Of a stretch of 64,000 bases of DNA, positions 24,953-33,250 are shown in pieces. Origin of the DNA: WTGJ01 sp965237765 (GTDB lineage: Bacteria > Chloroflexota > Anaerolineae > Aggregatilineales > Phototrophicaceae); the NCBI GenBank assembly GCA_965237765.1, contig OZ250157.1, positions 1,550,001 through 1,614,000 on the forward strand. Reading direction: 5' to 3'. A program made the translations under genes and the position numbers. The notes beneath the pieces are model-generated. The model saw only the letters and a program-made list of their open reading frames with translations. It had not been told where the DNA came from and did not search any database. Numbering within the stretch: position 1 is the stretch's first letter; each line of letters opens with the position of its first letter.

Positions 24953-25707
24953 GCGGCCGGCGCGGGTTCCGGTTGCGAAGGGACGGGGGATTCCCGAGAA
25001 GCGACGAGGAAGCCGGCGAATATCAGCGTCACGCCCAGCATCTCGCCGAGGTATTTATAGGTGGGGTCGCCCAGGCGCAGCATCAGGCCGCCGAAGGCCG
25101 GGAGCAGGCCGCCGATGGCGATGAGCGCGTTGCCCGTTACCCGTTGCGGCAGGATGCGTTTGCGGCGGAATAGGTGTGCGGAATAGAGTGCGCCGCCCAC
25201 CAGCGTGAGCGTGCCCCAGGTATTCATCACGGGCGAGAAGAAACGCACTGTGCCGCTCATGCCGCCGCGCATGATGCCTTCGACGAAGGCGCCTTCTTCG
25301 TAGTGGTCTTTGAAGATCGCTGTCATATCGCGCCCCGCTTGCCAGGCGGTGGAATTGAATTCGGTGAAGAAGAGCGTCCAGGGCAGCGTCATCACAGCGA
25401 CGAGCAGTAGCGCCATGTTCACGTTGCGGGCGATGCTGCCGCGCCGCCAGAGCAGGTAGACGGCCCCTTGCCCCAGTACCGGTGCGACCATGATGGCGCC
25501 CGACCAGTACCAGAGCGCGAAAGCGGCGGGGCTCCAGACGCGCGCGAGGATGACCTGGCAGCTGGTGCCCGTCGCATAGAGGAACAGGCCTAGGCCCCAG
25601 GCCAGCAGGTGCGGGCGGCGCTTTCCCCACCAGCGGCGCAGGACCAGCGCGCAGCACACGATGCTGAGCGCCGCGCTGAGCGCCGATAGCGCGAACGATG
25701 CGCTCAT
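24949..25707 (-). CDS. Seven-to-eight-helix membrane protein, function unknown
   Basis: A 252-residue integral membrane protein. The start at 25707 overlaps the methyltransferase stop by ATGA and begins directly with a helix (MSASFALSALSAALSIVCCALVL); the longer frame upstream is antisense-like arginine-rich sequence and was not used. About seven hydrophobic segments follow, with an extracytoplasmic stretch (FNSTAWQAGRDMTAIFKDHYEEGAFVEGIMRGG) between helices 4 and 5. It has no recognised motif. Coupling to a DNA methyltransferase upstream and to another membrane protein downstream is conserved operon-like architecture, but a functional link is not evident. Confidence 0.65.
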   Translation of the reverse strand: MSASFALSALSAALSIVCCALVLRRWWGKRRPHLLAWGLGLFLYATGTSCQVILARVWSPAAFALWYWSGAIMVAPVLGQGAVYLLWRRGSIARNVNMALLLVAVMTLPWTLFFTEFNSTAWQAGRDMTAIFKDHYEEGAFVEGIMRGGMSGTVRFFSPVMNTWGTLTLVGGALYSAHLFRRKRILPQRVTGNALIAIGGLLPAFGGLMLRLGDPTYKYLGEMLGVTLIFAGFLVASRESPVPSQPEPAPAA

Positions 25708-26834
25708 TTCTGGTCGGGCGAATCGCGCAATTTGCGGCGCAGCGTATCCAGCGGCTGCCATTGCCCGCGCGCGTCCACGTAGCGCCAGTGCATCCAGCCG
25801 TTGCAGGCGGGGGTGCCTTTCAAGCGCGCGCCGATTTGGTGGATAGAGCCGCGCTCGTCGCCGCATTGCAGCTGGCCATTGGGCAGGATGGTAGCTTCGT
25901 GCGCCGGCGAATCGAGGAATAGCGACTGGCCCGCGCGCAGGAGGCCCGCTTCGAGCAAGGTGACGAAGGGGATGCGTTTGGGGCGGTGGGCTTCGTGCAT
26001 GAGCGGGTGGTTATCCAGCAACGGGGTGATGCCGGCGATGCGGTTGGCGGCGGCGGCGAGGTAGCGCGGATCCTTCTCGATGCCCAACCAACGGCGATGC
26101 GTGCGTTTGGCGACGACGGCGGTCGTGCCCGTGCCGAGGAAGGGGTCGAGCACGATATCGCCGCGCCGGCTGCTGCTGAGGATGATGCGAGTGAGCAGCT
26201 CTTCGGGCTTTTGTGTGGCGTGGAGTTTGCGCCCGCTCGCGTCTTTCAGCCGTTCCTTGCCGCCGCAGGTCGGGATGCGCCAGACGGAGCCGAGCTGCTT
26301 GCCGGGGCGGAAGTCGTTGAATTGCTTGGCGAAATGGTGACGGAAGGTCTTGCTACCGCTTTCCATCTTCTGCGCCCAGATGATGAATTCGACGTCGTTT
26401 TTAAGGCGCGTGCCGCTGAAATTAGGCATCGCGTTCGGCTTGTACCAGGTGATCGTGTTGAGTAGCCAGAAACCGAGGTCTTGCAGCAAGCGGCCGATGC
26501 GGAAGATGTTGTGGTAAGTGCCGCTGACCCAGAGCGAAGAGCGGCGTTTCATCAGCGGGCACAGCGCGGAGAGCCAGGCGTGCGTGAATTCGTCATAAGC
26601 GGCGAAATCGCCCATATCATCCCAATCCTTCGCCGAGTTATCGACGAGCGTGAGGTTCGGCCGCCAGAGATCCTTCTTGAGCTGGAGGTTATAGGGCGGA
26701 TCTGCGAAGACGAGGTCGATGGATTCGGCCGGCAGGGTGGGGAGGATTTGGAGCGCGTCGCCATGGAGCAGCGGGTCTGTGGGCAGGGCGATCATGCGCG
26801 GGGGTGATTCTTGTTGGCAGGTTTGCTCATCCAT
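25704..26834 (-). CDS. CcrM-like DNA adenine N6-methyltransferase with RAMA domain
   Basis: A 376-residue beta-class DNA methyltransferase. Motif IV is DLVFADPPYNL (about residues 40-50). The S-adenosylmethionine motif I comes later, as DPFLGTGTTAVVAKRTHRRWLGIE, which is the beta-group order. The last 90 residues carry the RAMA-type domain seen in CcrM enzymes (LLEAGLLRAGQSLFL, then GDERGSIHQIGARLKG and NGWMHWRYVD). CcrM and HinfI-type enzymes methylate GANTC, so that is a reasonable guess for specificity. No nuclease gene is adjacent, so it is an orphan methylase that may act in cell-cycle control or epigenetic regulation. It leads a coupled operon with two membrane proteins. Confidence 0.88.
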   Translation of the reverse strand: MDEQTCQQESPPRMIALPTDPLLHGDALQILPTLPAESIDLVFADPPYNLQLKKDLWRPNLTLVDNSAKDWDDMGDFAAYDEFTHAWLSALCPLMKRRSSLWVSGTYHNIFRIGRLLQDLGFWLLNTITWYKPNAMPNFSGTRLKNDVEFIIWAQKMESGSKTFRHHFAKQFNDFRPGKQLGSVWRIPTCGGKERLKDASGRKLHATQKPEELLTRIILSSSRRGDIVLDPFLGTGTTAVVAKRTHRRWLGIEKDPRYLAAAANRIAGITPLLDNHPLMHEAHRPKRIPFVTLLEAGLLRAGQSLFLDSPAHEATILPNGQLQCGDERGSIHQIGARLKGTPACNGWMHWRYVDARGQWQPLDTLRRKLRDSPDQK

Positions 26835-26911
26835 GGCAGTTGTGCCTCTGCACCCTATTGTAACGCAGGCGGCAACCGCTTGCCCGAATGGGCGGGAACA
26901 ACGCGCGCGTC

Positions 26912-28042
26912 TTAGGGTGGCGCTGCGCCCGCGAGCGCGTCACGATAAGCGGCGAGGGTTTGGCGGGCGGCATTGCGCCAGCTGAAATGCGTCGCGCGGG
27001 CCAGGCCGCGGTTGGTGAGGCTTTCGCGCAGGGGGTGCTGGTTTAAAATCGCCAACAGGGCACCGCCCATCTGGCGCGCGTTGTCGGTCAGGAAGGCGGC
27101 GTCGCCGGCCAGCTCGCGGAAGACGGCGAGGTTATTGGCGACGACGGGCGTGCCGCATTGCATCGCTTCCAGCAGCATGAGGCCGAAGCCTTCGTACATG
27201 CTGGGAAAGGCGAAGACGGTCGCCTGTCGATAGAGCGCGGGCAAATCTTCTTCGGTGATGTGCCCAAGCCAGCGCACCTGCTCGGTGATGCCCAATTCTT
27301 CGGCGATTGCGGGGAGATCGGGGATGTCGCGGTTGCGCCCAGCGAGCACGAGCGGCACCTCGTCATCCAGCGCTCGGGCGACGTAGGAATAGGCTTCCAG
27401 CAGCAGATGCACCTGCTTGTGGTAGGCATAACCGCCGAGGTAGAGGATGAAGCGATCGGGCGGCAGGCCGTAGCGCCTGCGCAGGGCGGCGCTTTCCCCG
27501 GCGGCGGCGCGTGAGTGGAAGCGGCGGTCGGCGGCGATGGGAATGGCGCGAACGCGCGCGGCGGGGATGGCGAGTTGCTCCTGGATATCAGCGGCGGCGG
27601 CGGCGGAATCGGTGAGCAGCAGATCAGCGCCGCGGGCGGCTGCGCTGACCAGGGCGACGTAAAGGCGTTGGCGCAGCGTCCGGCGGTAGCGCGGCAGCAC
27701 GAGGGCGAGCACATCGTGCACGGTGCAGACGAGCGGCGCGGGGCAGCGCAGCGGCGGCGCCCAATAGGGAACATGCGCCAGATCCGCGCCGCAACGTGCG
27801 ACGAGGGCGGGGTAGCTGCGTTGCTCGAAATAGACTTTGCCGAGCACGCCACCGGGGCCGCGCGCCGCCAGGATTTCGATTTCTGCGGAGAGGTCGGGTG
27901 GCGGTGGCAGGCGGGGCGGCAGGATGAGCGAAAGGCGAAGGTTGGGCTCAGCGCGGCGCAGGGCGGGCAGCAGCTGGAGCAGGTAGCGGCCGCTGCCGAC
28001 GTGGGGCTGCCCGGCGAACCAGCCATTGATGGCGATGTGCAT
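26912..28042 (-). CDS. Glycosyltransferase family 4
   Basis: A 376-residue GT-B glycosyltransferase. The N-terminal domain starts MHIAINGWFAGQPHVGSGRYLLQLLPAL, a glycine-rich loop typical of mannosyltransferase-like group-1 enzymes. The C-terminal domain has FILYLGGYAYHKQVHLLLEAY and the E-x7-E motif PSMYEGFGLMLLEAMQCGTPVV. It probably adds a sugar from a nucleotide donor to a cell-surface glycan or glycolipid; donor and acceptor cannot be read. It stands alone, separated by 77 bases from the methyltransferase and divergent from the restriction-modification pair. Confidence 0.88.
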   Translation of the reverse strand: MHIAINGWFAGQPHVGSGRYLLQLLPALRRAEPNLRLSLILPPRLPPPPDLSAEIEILAARGPGGVLGKVYFEQRSYPALVARCGADLAHVPYWAPPLRCPAPLVCTVHDVLALVLPRYRRTLRQRLYVALVSAAARGADLLLTDSAAAAADIQEQLAIPAARVRAIPIAADRRFHSRAAAGESAALRRRYGLPPDRFILYLGGYAYHKQVHLLLEAYSYVARALDDEVPLVLAGRNRDIPDLPAIAEELGITEQVRWLGHITEEDLPALYRQATVFAFPSMYEGFGLMLLEAMQCGTPVVANNLAVFRELAGDAAFLTDNARQMGGALLAILNQHPLRESLTNRGLARATHFSWRNAARQTLAAYRDALAGAAPP

Positions 28043-28151
28043 GGCGGGATTGTAGCGCGAGGAGTTATAGGTTATATTTAGAACATCCGAGCCATATTTT
28101 GGTTTTTAGTGCCATACTTGGCTATCATAATGTCAGGGGGCGACCACGCCG

Positions 28152-28958
28152 ATGGCCATAGCCACTGCTTCACGGATTGAAAGGCAGACAGTTTCTGCAA
28201 AATCTGTGCTGCGCTATCCTGGTGGTAAGACCCGTGCTGTTCCAGTATTGGAACAATATCTACCATCAGACTTGCAGGAGATAGTTAGTCCTTTCTTTGG
28301 AGGAGGATCATTTGAATTTGCGTGCGCGCACAAAGACATAAGGGTCTATGGCTCGGATATATTTGAACCACTCACCAATTTCTGGAGATATGTATTTGAA
28401 GATACTGATGCGTTAGCGCGAAGAGTAGAAGCATATCTTCCCTTTTCGCACTCGAAGTTTTACGACCTGCAGAAACGATATATGTCGCTCGCTGACCCAC
28501 TGGAGCAAGCGGCAGTATTTTTTATACTGAATCGCAGTTCGTATTCTGGCACTACGCTATCGGGTGGGATGTCTCCCAATTTCCCCCGCTTTAACGAGAG
28601 TTCGATTCGCCGTTTGCGAGAATTCTATGCCCCAGATGTTTCTGTCGAACATTGGGATTTTGAGCAGGCATTTCAGAAGTATCCAGATGCATATATGTAT
28701 TTAGATCCCCCCTATCTGATTGATCAAGCATTGTATGGGCATAAGGGTGATATGCATAATGGATTTGACCATGAGCGGTTGTGCGAGTTGCTACGTAATA
28801 GAAAATCGGGTTGGATGCTTTCCTATAACGATTCGCCGCAGGTTCAAAAAATGTATTCCGGATTTCGTATTGAGAAACCCAAATGGTCATATGGCATGGC
28901 TAATGTAAAAAGCAATCATGTAAAGAGCTCGAATGAACTCTTAATTTTCCCATATTAG
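28152..28958 (+). CDS. D12-class DNA adenine N6-methyltransferase
   Basis: A 268-residue alpha-class adenine methyltransferase of the D12 (Dam) family. LRYPGGKTRA begins the fold, IVSPFFGGGSFEFACA is the AdoMet motif I, and MYLDPPY near residue 193 is the catalytic motif IV. FILNRSSYSGTTLSGG is a typical D12 block. The gene is AT-rich compared with its neighbours. It lies only 2 bases upstream of the restriction nuclease gene, so it should protect host DNA from it. A possible promoter (TTGGTT at 28099-28104, TATCAT at 28123-28128) precedes it. The recognition sequence is unknown. Confidence 0.9.
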   Translation: MAIATASRIERQTVSAKSVLRYPGGKTRAVPVLEQYLPSDLQEIVSPFFGGGSFEFACAHKDIRVYGSDIFEPLTNFWRYVFEDTDALARRVEAYLPFSHSKFYDLQKRYMSLADPLEQAAVFFILNRSSYSGTTLSGGMSPNFPRFNESSIRRLREFYAPDVSVEHWDFEQAFQKYPDAYMYLDPPYLIDQALYGHKGDMHNGFDHERLCELLRNRKSGWMLSYNDSPQVQKMYSGFRIEKPKWSYGMANVKSNHVKSSNELLIFPY

Positions 28959-28960
28959 AG

Positions 28961-29893
28961 ATGGTGAAATACAGCCAGACTGAAAGTGGGTTGGCATTTG
29001 AATATGCCTTAGCGCAAGCGTTAGTTGATGTTACACCAGCACTTGCTGCTGATATCGAAAAGCCCTATAAGACAGCAGCAAGCAGTTATGAGAAAATGGA
29101 TATCGGAGTACGTGATGATTTAAAGATCGCTGCAAGGGAAGCCATTACCTTTCTATGCGCATTTGAAGATGGGCTAAGAGATAACAGGCAAGGGATAGTA
29201 CATATTCAATCTGCTCATGTTGCGCGCCATCGAGCAGATGTGCGCGATATTGTGGTTCGTTATCCGAAATATGAGCTCGGGATTTCGGCGAAAAACGAAA
29301 GCTTAGAACAGCGTGCCCCCAGATTATCCGATAAGATAGATTTTGGAGAGAAGTGGTTAGACGAACCGGTCTCAGATGAATACTGGCGCAAGGTAAAACC
29401 TGTCTTTGAAGATTTGCGCGCGTTACAGAGTCAAGGTGTCTTATGGAGAGATCTGCCTAATCCTAAAAAAGGAGGAATCTACCAAGCTATTCTCTCGGCT
29501 TTTATGGCAGAAGTCAGGCGAATATACGAAGTCCGTTCAAACAAAATGCCAGAGAGTCTCGTCCGATACGTATTGGGCAAATTTGATTTTTATCAAGTTA
29601 CCAAAGAAAATGGCTCAGTATCAATAGCAGCATTCAATCTGAGTAACAATTTAAATTGGGGAAATAGGGTGCCTTTACCCAAGCGCGTCCTATTTTTTGA
29701 TTTTATCCCGGATAGCAAGAATACCATTTTGCTTGTATTTGATAAGGGTTGGCAAATCCGTTTGCGTATTCACAATGCAAGTAGCAAAGTAGAGCCATCT
29801 TTGAAATTTAGTATCACAATTGAAGGGTGGCCGAAGAATATTGCACGGCATGTGATCCCACGGAAATTGTATAGTCGGCACATTAACACGTAA
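28961..29893 (+). CDS. Type II restriction endonuclease, HaeIII-like family
   Basis: A 310-residue protein matching the HaeIII-type nuclease pattern: an N-terminal FEYALAQALVDV helix, AHVARHRADVRDIVVRYPKYELGISAKNESLEQRAPRLSDKIDFG (about 86-129), and the WLDEPVSDEYWRKVKPVFEDL segment. Asp93 or Asp96, Glu105 and Lys111 are candidates for the PD-(D/E)xK-type active site; the H-N-H-like residues in HaeIII proper appear as N-E-S here. HaeIII cuts GGCC and is paired with a cytosine methylase, whereas this nuclease is paired with an adenine methylase. The cut site is thus probably different. AT-rich composition indicates a recent arrival. Confidence 0.72.
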   Translation: MVKYSQTESGLAFEYALAQALVDVTPALAADIEKPYKTAASSYEKMDIGVRDDLKIAAREAITFLCAFEDGLRDNRQGIVHIQSAHVARHRADVRDIVVRYPKYELGISAKNESLEQRAPRLSDKIDFGEKWLDEPVSDEYWRKVKPVFEDLRALQSQGVLWRDLPNPKKGGIYQAILSAFMAEVRRIYEVRSNKMPESLVRYVLGKFDFYQVTKENGSVSIAAFNLSNNLNWGNRVPLPKRVLFFDFIPDSKNTILLVFDKGWQIRLRIHNASSKVEPSLKFSITIEGWPKNIARHVIPRKLYSRHINT

Positions 29894-29964
29894 TCACTCC
29901 CCCGGCTTTCTCAATTACTAGTGCCGCTATACTGGCCGCGAACGGGAGAAATGGGACAATTATC

Positions 29965-31137
29965 ATGGTGGCAGGGCAGCGTATCCTCATCGTGGGCGGC
30001 GGCATCATGGGCGTCACGGCGGCGCTCGAATTGCGACGGCGTCAGGCCAATGTAACGCTCATCGACCCCGGGCCGCTGCCGCATCCCGAGGCCTCCAGCA
30101 CTGACATCAGCAAGATGGTGCGCATGGATTACGGCAGCGATGAGCTGTACACGGAATGGATGGAGGAAACCTTCCCGCGCTGGCGCGAATGGAATGCGCG
30201 TTGGGGCGAAGCGCTCTATCACGAAGATGGCTTCGTCATCATGACGCGTGAGGAGATGCGGCCGGGCGGCTTCGAATACGAGAGTTACCGCTTGTTGCAG
30301 GAGCGCGGGTATCAGCCGGAGCGGTTGGGTGCGGGGGCGTTGGCGGCGCGCTTCCCGGCCTGGAATGCGGCGAATTATGTCGATGGTTACTACAACGCGC
30401 TGGCCGGCTGGGCGGAGAGCGGGCGCGTGCTCGCGCGCCTCATCGACGAGGCGCGGGCGGCGGGTGTGGAAATGCGCGAAGGCGCCGCGATGGCGCAGCT
30501 GCTGACGGACGACAAGCGCGCGCGCGGTGTCGTGCTGAGCGATGGGCAATCGTTGAAAGCAGATGCGGTGATCGTGGCGGCGGGCGCCTGGACGCCGGTG
30601 TTGCTGCCGCATTTGGCGGAGATGATGTGGGTGGTCGGGCAGCCGGTGCTGCACTTTCAGCCGGCCGACCCGGAACCCTTCTCGCTGCCGAAATTCACCG
30701 GTTTCGCGGCCGATATCAGCAACACCGGTTGGTATGGCTTTCCCCTGAATCAAGGTGTGGTGAAGATCGCCAATCATGGGGAAGGAGTGCGCCTGGATCC
30801 GCGCGGCCCGAAGGTAGTCGGGGCTGGCGAAGAAGCGCGCTTTCGCGAATTCCTGCGCGAGACCTTCCCGGTGCTGGCGGATGCGCCCTGTGTGAAGCAG
30901 CGGCTTTGCCTCTATTGCGATACCTGGGATGGCCATTTCTGGATCGACCATGACCGGGAGTATCCAGGGCTGTTGGTGGCGACTGGCGGCAGCGGACATG
31001 CTTTCAAATTCGCGCCCATGCTGGGTGGGCTGATCGCTGACGTACTGGAGGGGCGGGCGAATCGCTATGCGGAGCGCTTTGCCTGGCGGGAACGGGGTGA
31101 GCTGGGGAAAGAGGATGCGCGGTTTATGGAGGATTGA
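29965..31137 (+). CDS. Monomeric sarcosine oxidase-like FAD-dependent amine oxidase
   Basis: A 390-residue DAO-family flavoprotein. The dinucleotide-binding motif is ILIVGGGIMGVTAALEL (residues 7-23) and the FAD is completed near the C-terminus by VATGGSGHAFKFAP. The cysteine in RLCLYCDTWDGHFWID stands where monomeric sarcosine oxidase and N-methyltryptophan oxidase attach FAD covalently, so covalent flavin is likely. The reaction would be oxidation of a secondary amine such as sarcosine, N-methyl amino acid or pipecolate, giving hydrogen peroxide. No folate-dependent subunits are nearby, in line with the monomeric type. A TATACT box at 29928-29933 precedes it. Confidence 0.87.
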   Translation: MVAGQRILIVGGGIMGVTAALELRRRQANVTLIDPGPLPHPEASSTDISKMVRMDYGSDELYTEWMEETFPRWREWNARWGEALYHEDGFVIMTREEMRPGGFEYESYRLLQERGYQPERLGAGALAARFPAWNAANYVDGYYNALAGWAESGRVLARLIDEARAAGVEMREGAAMAQLLTDDKRARGVVLSDGQSLKADAVIVAAGAWTPVLLPHLAEMMWVVGQPVLHFQPADPEPFSLPKFTGFAADISNTGWYGFPLNQGVVKIANHGEGVRLDPRGPKVVGAGEEARFREFLRETFPVLADAPCVKQRLCLYCDTWDGHFWIDHDREYPGLLVATGGSGHAFKFAPMLGGLIADVLEGRANRYAERFAWRERGELGKEDARFMED

Positions 31138-31195
31138 AGTTATGAGGTGCATATAACTGGTATGATGTGAGGAACTAGAGGAGAAAAATATCGCT

Positions 31196-31603
31196 ATGGA
31201 TGTGAAGACATATTTGCTTGCAGATTATGCAAATATTGATGCGTCAAGCAAAATGAACGTTATTGGTGTTTTTAGCCATATCTCTGCATCATCATTTCCA
31301 TACACTCACCCTTCAATGTTCTTAGCGCTTAGATTAAAAGCGGAACTGGGTGAAATCGCAGCAAATAGAAAGTTGCGAATTCAGTTGGTAGGGGAGGAAG
31401 GTGTAGAAATAGTCAACCTAGAGATGGATTTTGAAGTACCTAAAAGTACACAAGGTAGACGTCCAGGAATGCAATTCGCCTTAGGAATGCAAAATATGAT
31501 ATTTCCTGAACCCGGTCTTTATGAATTCCGAATTTTTGTGGACAAGGATCAAAAGGCCTTTTTGGAGTTAGAGGTTACAAAATCATCTAACCAGGATAGT
31601 TAG
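31196..31603 (+). CDS. DUF6941-like protein
   Basis: A 135-residue beta-rich protein. It starts MDVKTYLLADYANIDASSKMNVIGVFSHISA and ends with a Y-x-F-x-I strand pair (GLYEFRIFVDKDQKAFLELEV), the pattern I associate with DUF6941, whose role is unknown. Its AT-rich codon use sets it apart from the flavoenzyme upstream and matches the toxin-antitoxin pair just downstream (3-base gap), so all three probably arrived together. A TATGAT box at 31161-31166 is a possible minus-10 element for this small operon. Confidence 0.6.
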   Translation: MDVKTYLLADYANIDASSKMNVIGVFSHISASSFPYTHPSMFLALRLKAELGEIAANRKLRIQLVGEEGVEIVNLEMDFEVPKSTQGRRPGMQFALGMQNMIFPEPGLYEFRIFVDKDQKAFLELEVTKSSNQDS

Positions 31604-31605
31604 AT

Positions 31606-31869
31606 ATGCCTCCGAGGCACATCAAGTTACTTGATAGAGCAATTGATTCTCCAAACAACTGGAAGGCGGACCAACTGATCACTTTATATCAAGGTTTTGG
31701 CTTTAGTGTAGAGTCTGGTGGTAAACATATGGCTGTGTATCATGAGGAGATCACTGGATTGCGGACGACATTTCCATTTGGGCGGAAAACACTTAAGGCA
31801 CACTATGTACGAACTGCTGTAAAATTAATACGTGAGCTACAAGAGAGAGGCGGAATCGAAAATGAATAA
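31606..31869 (+). CDS. HicA-like toxin
   Basis: An 87-residue basic protein with the HicA-like pattern: a first helix (WKADQLITLYQGFGFSVES), a G-G-K-H segment with the presumed catalytic histidine and a beta strand (HMAVYHEEITGL), and a C-terminal helix with the YVRTAVKLIRELQERG repeat. HicA toxins are small dsRBD-fold mRNA interferases. This one has GGKH in place of the commoner G-S-H, so it is a divergent member. The next gene overlaps its 3' end by 8 bases and encodes a HicB-like protein, which supports the assignment. Confidence 0.65.
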   Translation: MPPRHIKLLDRAIDSPNNWKADQLITLYQGFGFSVESGGKHMAVYHEEITGLRTTFPFGRKTLKAHYVRTAVKLIRELQERGGIENE

Positions 31870-32269
31870 AATGAGAGAAAAGGAACTTTGGGAAGAAGCT
31901 AAGCGGCTTGCTTCTAGACCATACGCCATAGAGGTTATAGAGCTGGATCAGGAAGAGCGTAAAAGGTTTCCTGAGGATATCTGCGTAACAAATCCAGAGT
32001 TACCTGGCTGTTTTTCTGAAGGATCTACATGGGAAGAAGCACAAGTGAATCTTCGAGAAGCTCGAGAGTTGTATATATTCACTCTCCTAAAAACCGGAGA
32101 ACCAGTACCAACGCCTCTTCGAGTCGTGGAAGCAATGATTGGCGGTAATCTGACAATCGATCTCTCTAATTTATCGATTCACCGATCGGAACTTAAGCAA
32201 GAATTTCATATAGTCCAATCTGAAGATATTCAACAGAGAAGTAAATTTACGGAATTGATAGTTCGATAG
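31862..32269 (+). CDS. HicB-like antitoxin
   Basis: A 135-residue protein whose core is the HicB partial RNase-H-like fold: YAIEVIELDQEERKRFPEDICVTNPELPGCFSEGSTWEEAQVNLREARELYIFTLLKTGEPVPTP. PELPGC-S-G-T-EEA is the signature. The C-terminal part (residues 85-135) may hold a DNA-binding element, but no clear helix-turn-helix or ribbon is seen. The ATG at 31862 overlaps the toxin gene; a second ATG at 31871 is possible, and the longer open frame from 31832 is not needed. Together with the toxin it forms a type II system in hicA-hicB order. Confidence 0.72.
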   Translation: MNKMREKELWEEAKRLASRPYAIEVIELDQEERKRFPEDICVTNPELPGCFSEGSTWEEAQVNLREARELYIFTLLKTGEPVPTPLRVVEAMIGGNLTIDLSNLSIHRSELKQEFHIVQSEDIQQRSKFTELIVR

Positions 32270-32939
32270 ATCCACAAAACCACCGCAATTCTGCCACGAA
32301 TTCCTCCAGCGCTTCGAACATGATGGCGTGGCCGCAATCCGCGAAGTGCCGATGCTCGCCGTGCTGCCAATGGGTGGTGAAGGCGGATAAGCCGGGCTCG
32401 AGGCTCGCGCCGGGCATCATCGGGCACGCGGTCAACAGCAACAATGGGCAGGCGATGCGCGCGATCACCGCCGGCTCCTGGAACAAATAGCCCAGCCGCG
32501 CGATCTGCCCATAAAACGCGGGGTCGAATTGCGCCTGCCCGGAGACAAAAGCGACGTAATCTGCCTCTTCATAAAGCGGCGTGCCGGGCGGCAGCAAAGC
32601 CAGCGCGCGTTGTAGCCGTTCCTCGTGCGATAACAACGGCAAGGCGGCCAGGGTGGCGAAGATGGCGGCCATCCAGGGCGGTGGTTCTCTGTTAGGCTGC
32701 AGAGTCGCCGCGCCGTAATCCCGCAGCGCCGGATCCACCAGCGCGCAGCTGGCAAAAGGCACCTCCGCGGCGAGGCGCCCGGCCAAATCCGCGCCCATGG
32801 AATGCCCGACGAGGTGGCAAGGGCCATCGTCCAGCCCGAAATGCGCAACGATCGCGCGCGCGTCGGCGATGAGGCTGGCGGCATCGAGGTTCGCGTCGCC
32901 GACGCGGGCGGATTCGCCATGGCCGCGCCAATCGGGCAT
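32247..32939 (-). CDS. Alpha/beta hydrolase, C-terminal part (frameshifted gene)
   Basis: A 230-residue open frame holding most of an alpha/beta hydrolase: MPDWRGHGES, nucleophile elbow GHSMGAD, a lid region and the catalytic histidine in DCGHAIMFE. It begins in mid-domain: the N-terminal strands with the oxyanion motif LLLHG are encoded by a second frame directly upstream. Joining the frames after ARAL with one extra base would read K-A-E-Y-R-L-F-M-P-D-W, as expected. The last few codons overlap the HicB stop region on the other strand. As it stands, the protein would lack its N-terminal strands. Confidence 0.7.
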   Translation of the reverse strand: MPDWRGHGESARVGDANLDAASLIADARAIVAHFGLDDGPCHLVGHSMGADLAGRLAAEVPFASCALVDPALRDYGAATLQPNREPPPWMAAIFATLAALPLLSHEERLQRALALLPPGTPLYEEADYVAFVSGQAQFDPAFYGQIARLGYLFQEPAVIARIACPLLLLTACPMMPGASLEPGLSAFTTHWQHGEHRHFADCGHAIMFEALEEFVAELRWFCGSIELSIP

Positions 32940-33175
32940 GAATAGGCGGTATTCGGCTTCAGGGCGCGCGCCGTTCGCAGCCAGCTGAGTCCGTTTACCT
33001 GTACACCATGCAGCAGCAAGACGGCTGGCCCCTCGCCGCCGGTGTCGGTGACGCGCAGGTTGGCGCTATCGGGCGCGGCAACGGTGTGCGCTCGCCAGTG
33101 CTCGGGCAGCAGCGCCGCCAATGGGCGATAGGCGCGCACGGCTTCCACATGGGGGTGGGGCTTTCTGGGGCGCAT
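32940..33175 (-). pseudogene. Alpha/beta hydrolase, N-terminal part, cut by a frameshift
   Basis: From the ATG at 33175 the frame reads MRPRKPHPHVEAVRAYRPL, then the hydrolase N-terminal strands and the oxyanion loop LLLHGVQVNGLSWLRTARAL. Near 32950-32960 the hydrolase continues in another frame. A single missing base in the string CTGAAGCCGAA (for example a lost G of AAGGCC) explains it. The first frame itself stays open further but codes for nothing recognisable. The event is either a recent inactivation or an assembly error in a short homopolymer. Confidence 0.7.
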
Positions 33176-33250
33176 GCTCGAATCCTGCAATGGACATGAG
33201 ATCGCGTCAACGGCGGCGCACCGCAGACATATGCTTACCGGAAGGTCCGC

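Noticed and set aside
29911..31152. 413-codon minus-strand frame opposite the sarcosine-oxidase-like gene
   Set aside because: Antisense shadow; the plus-strand flavoenzyme has complete FAD motifs.
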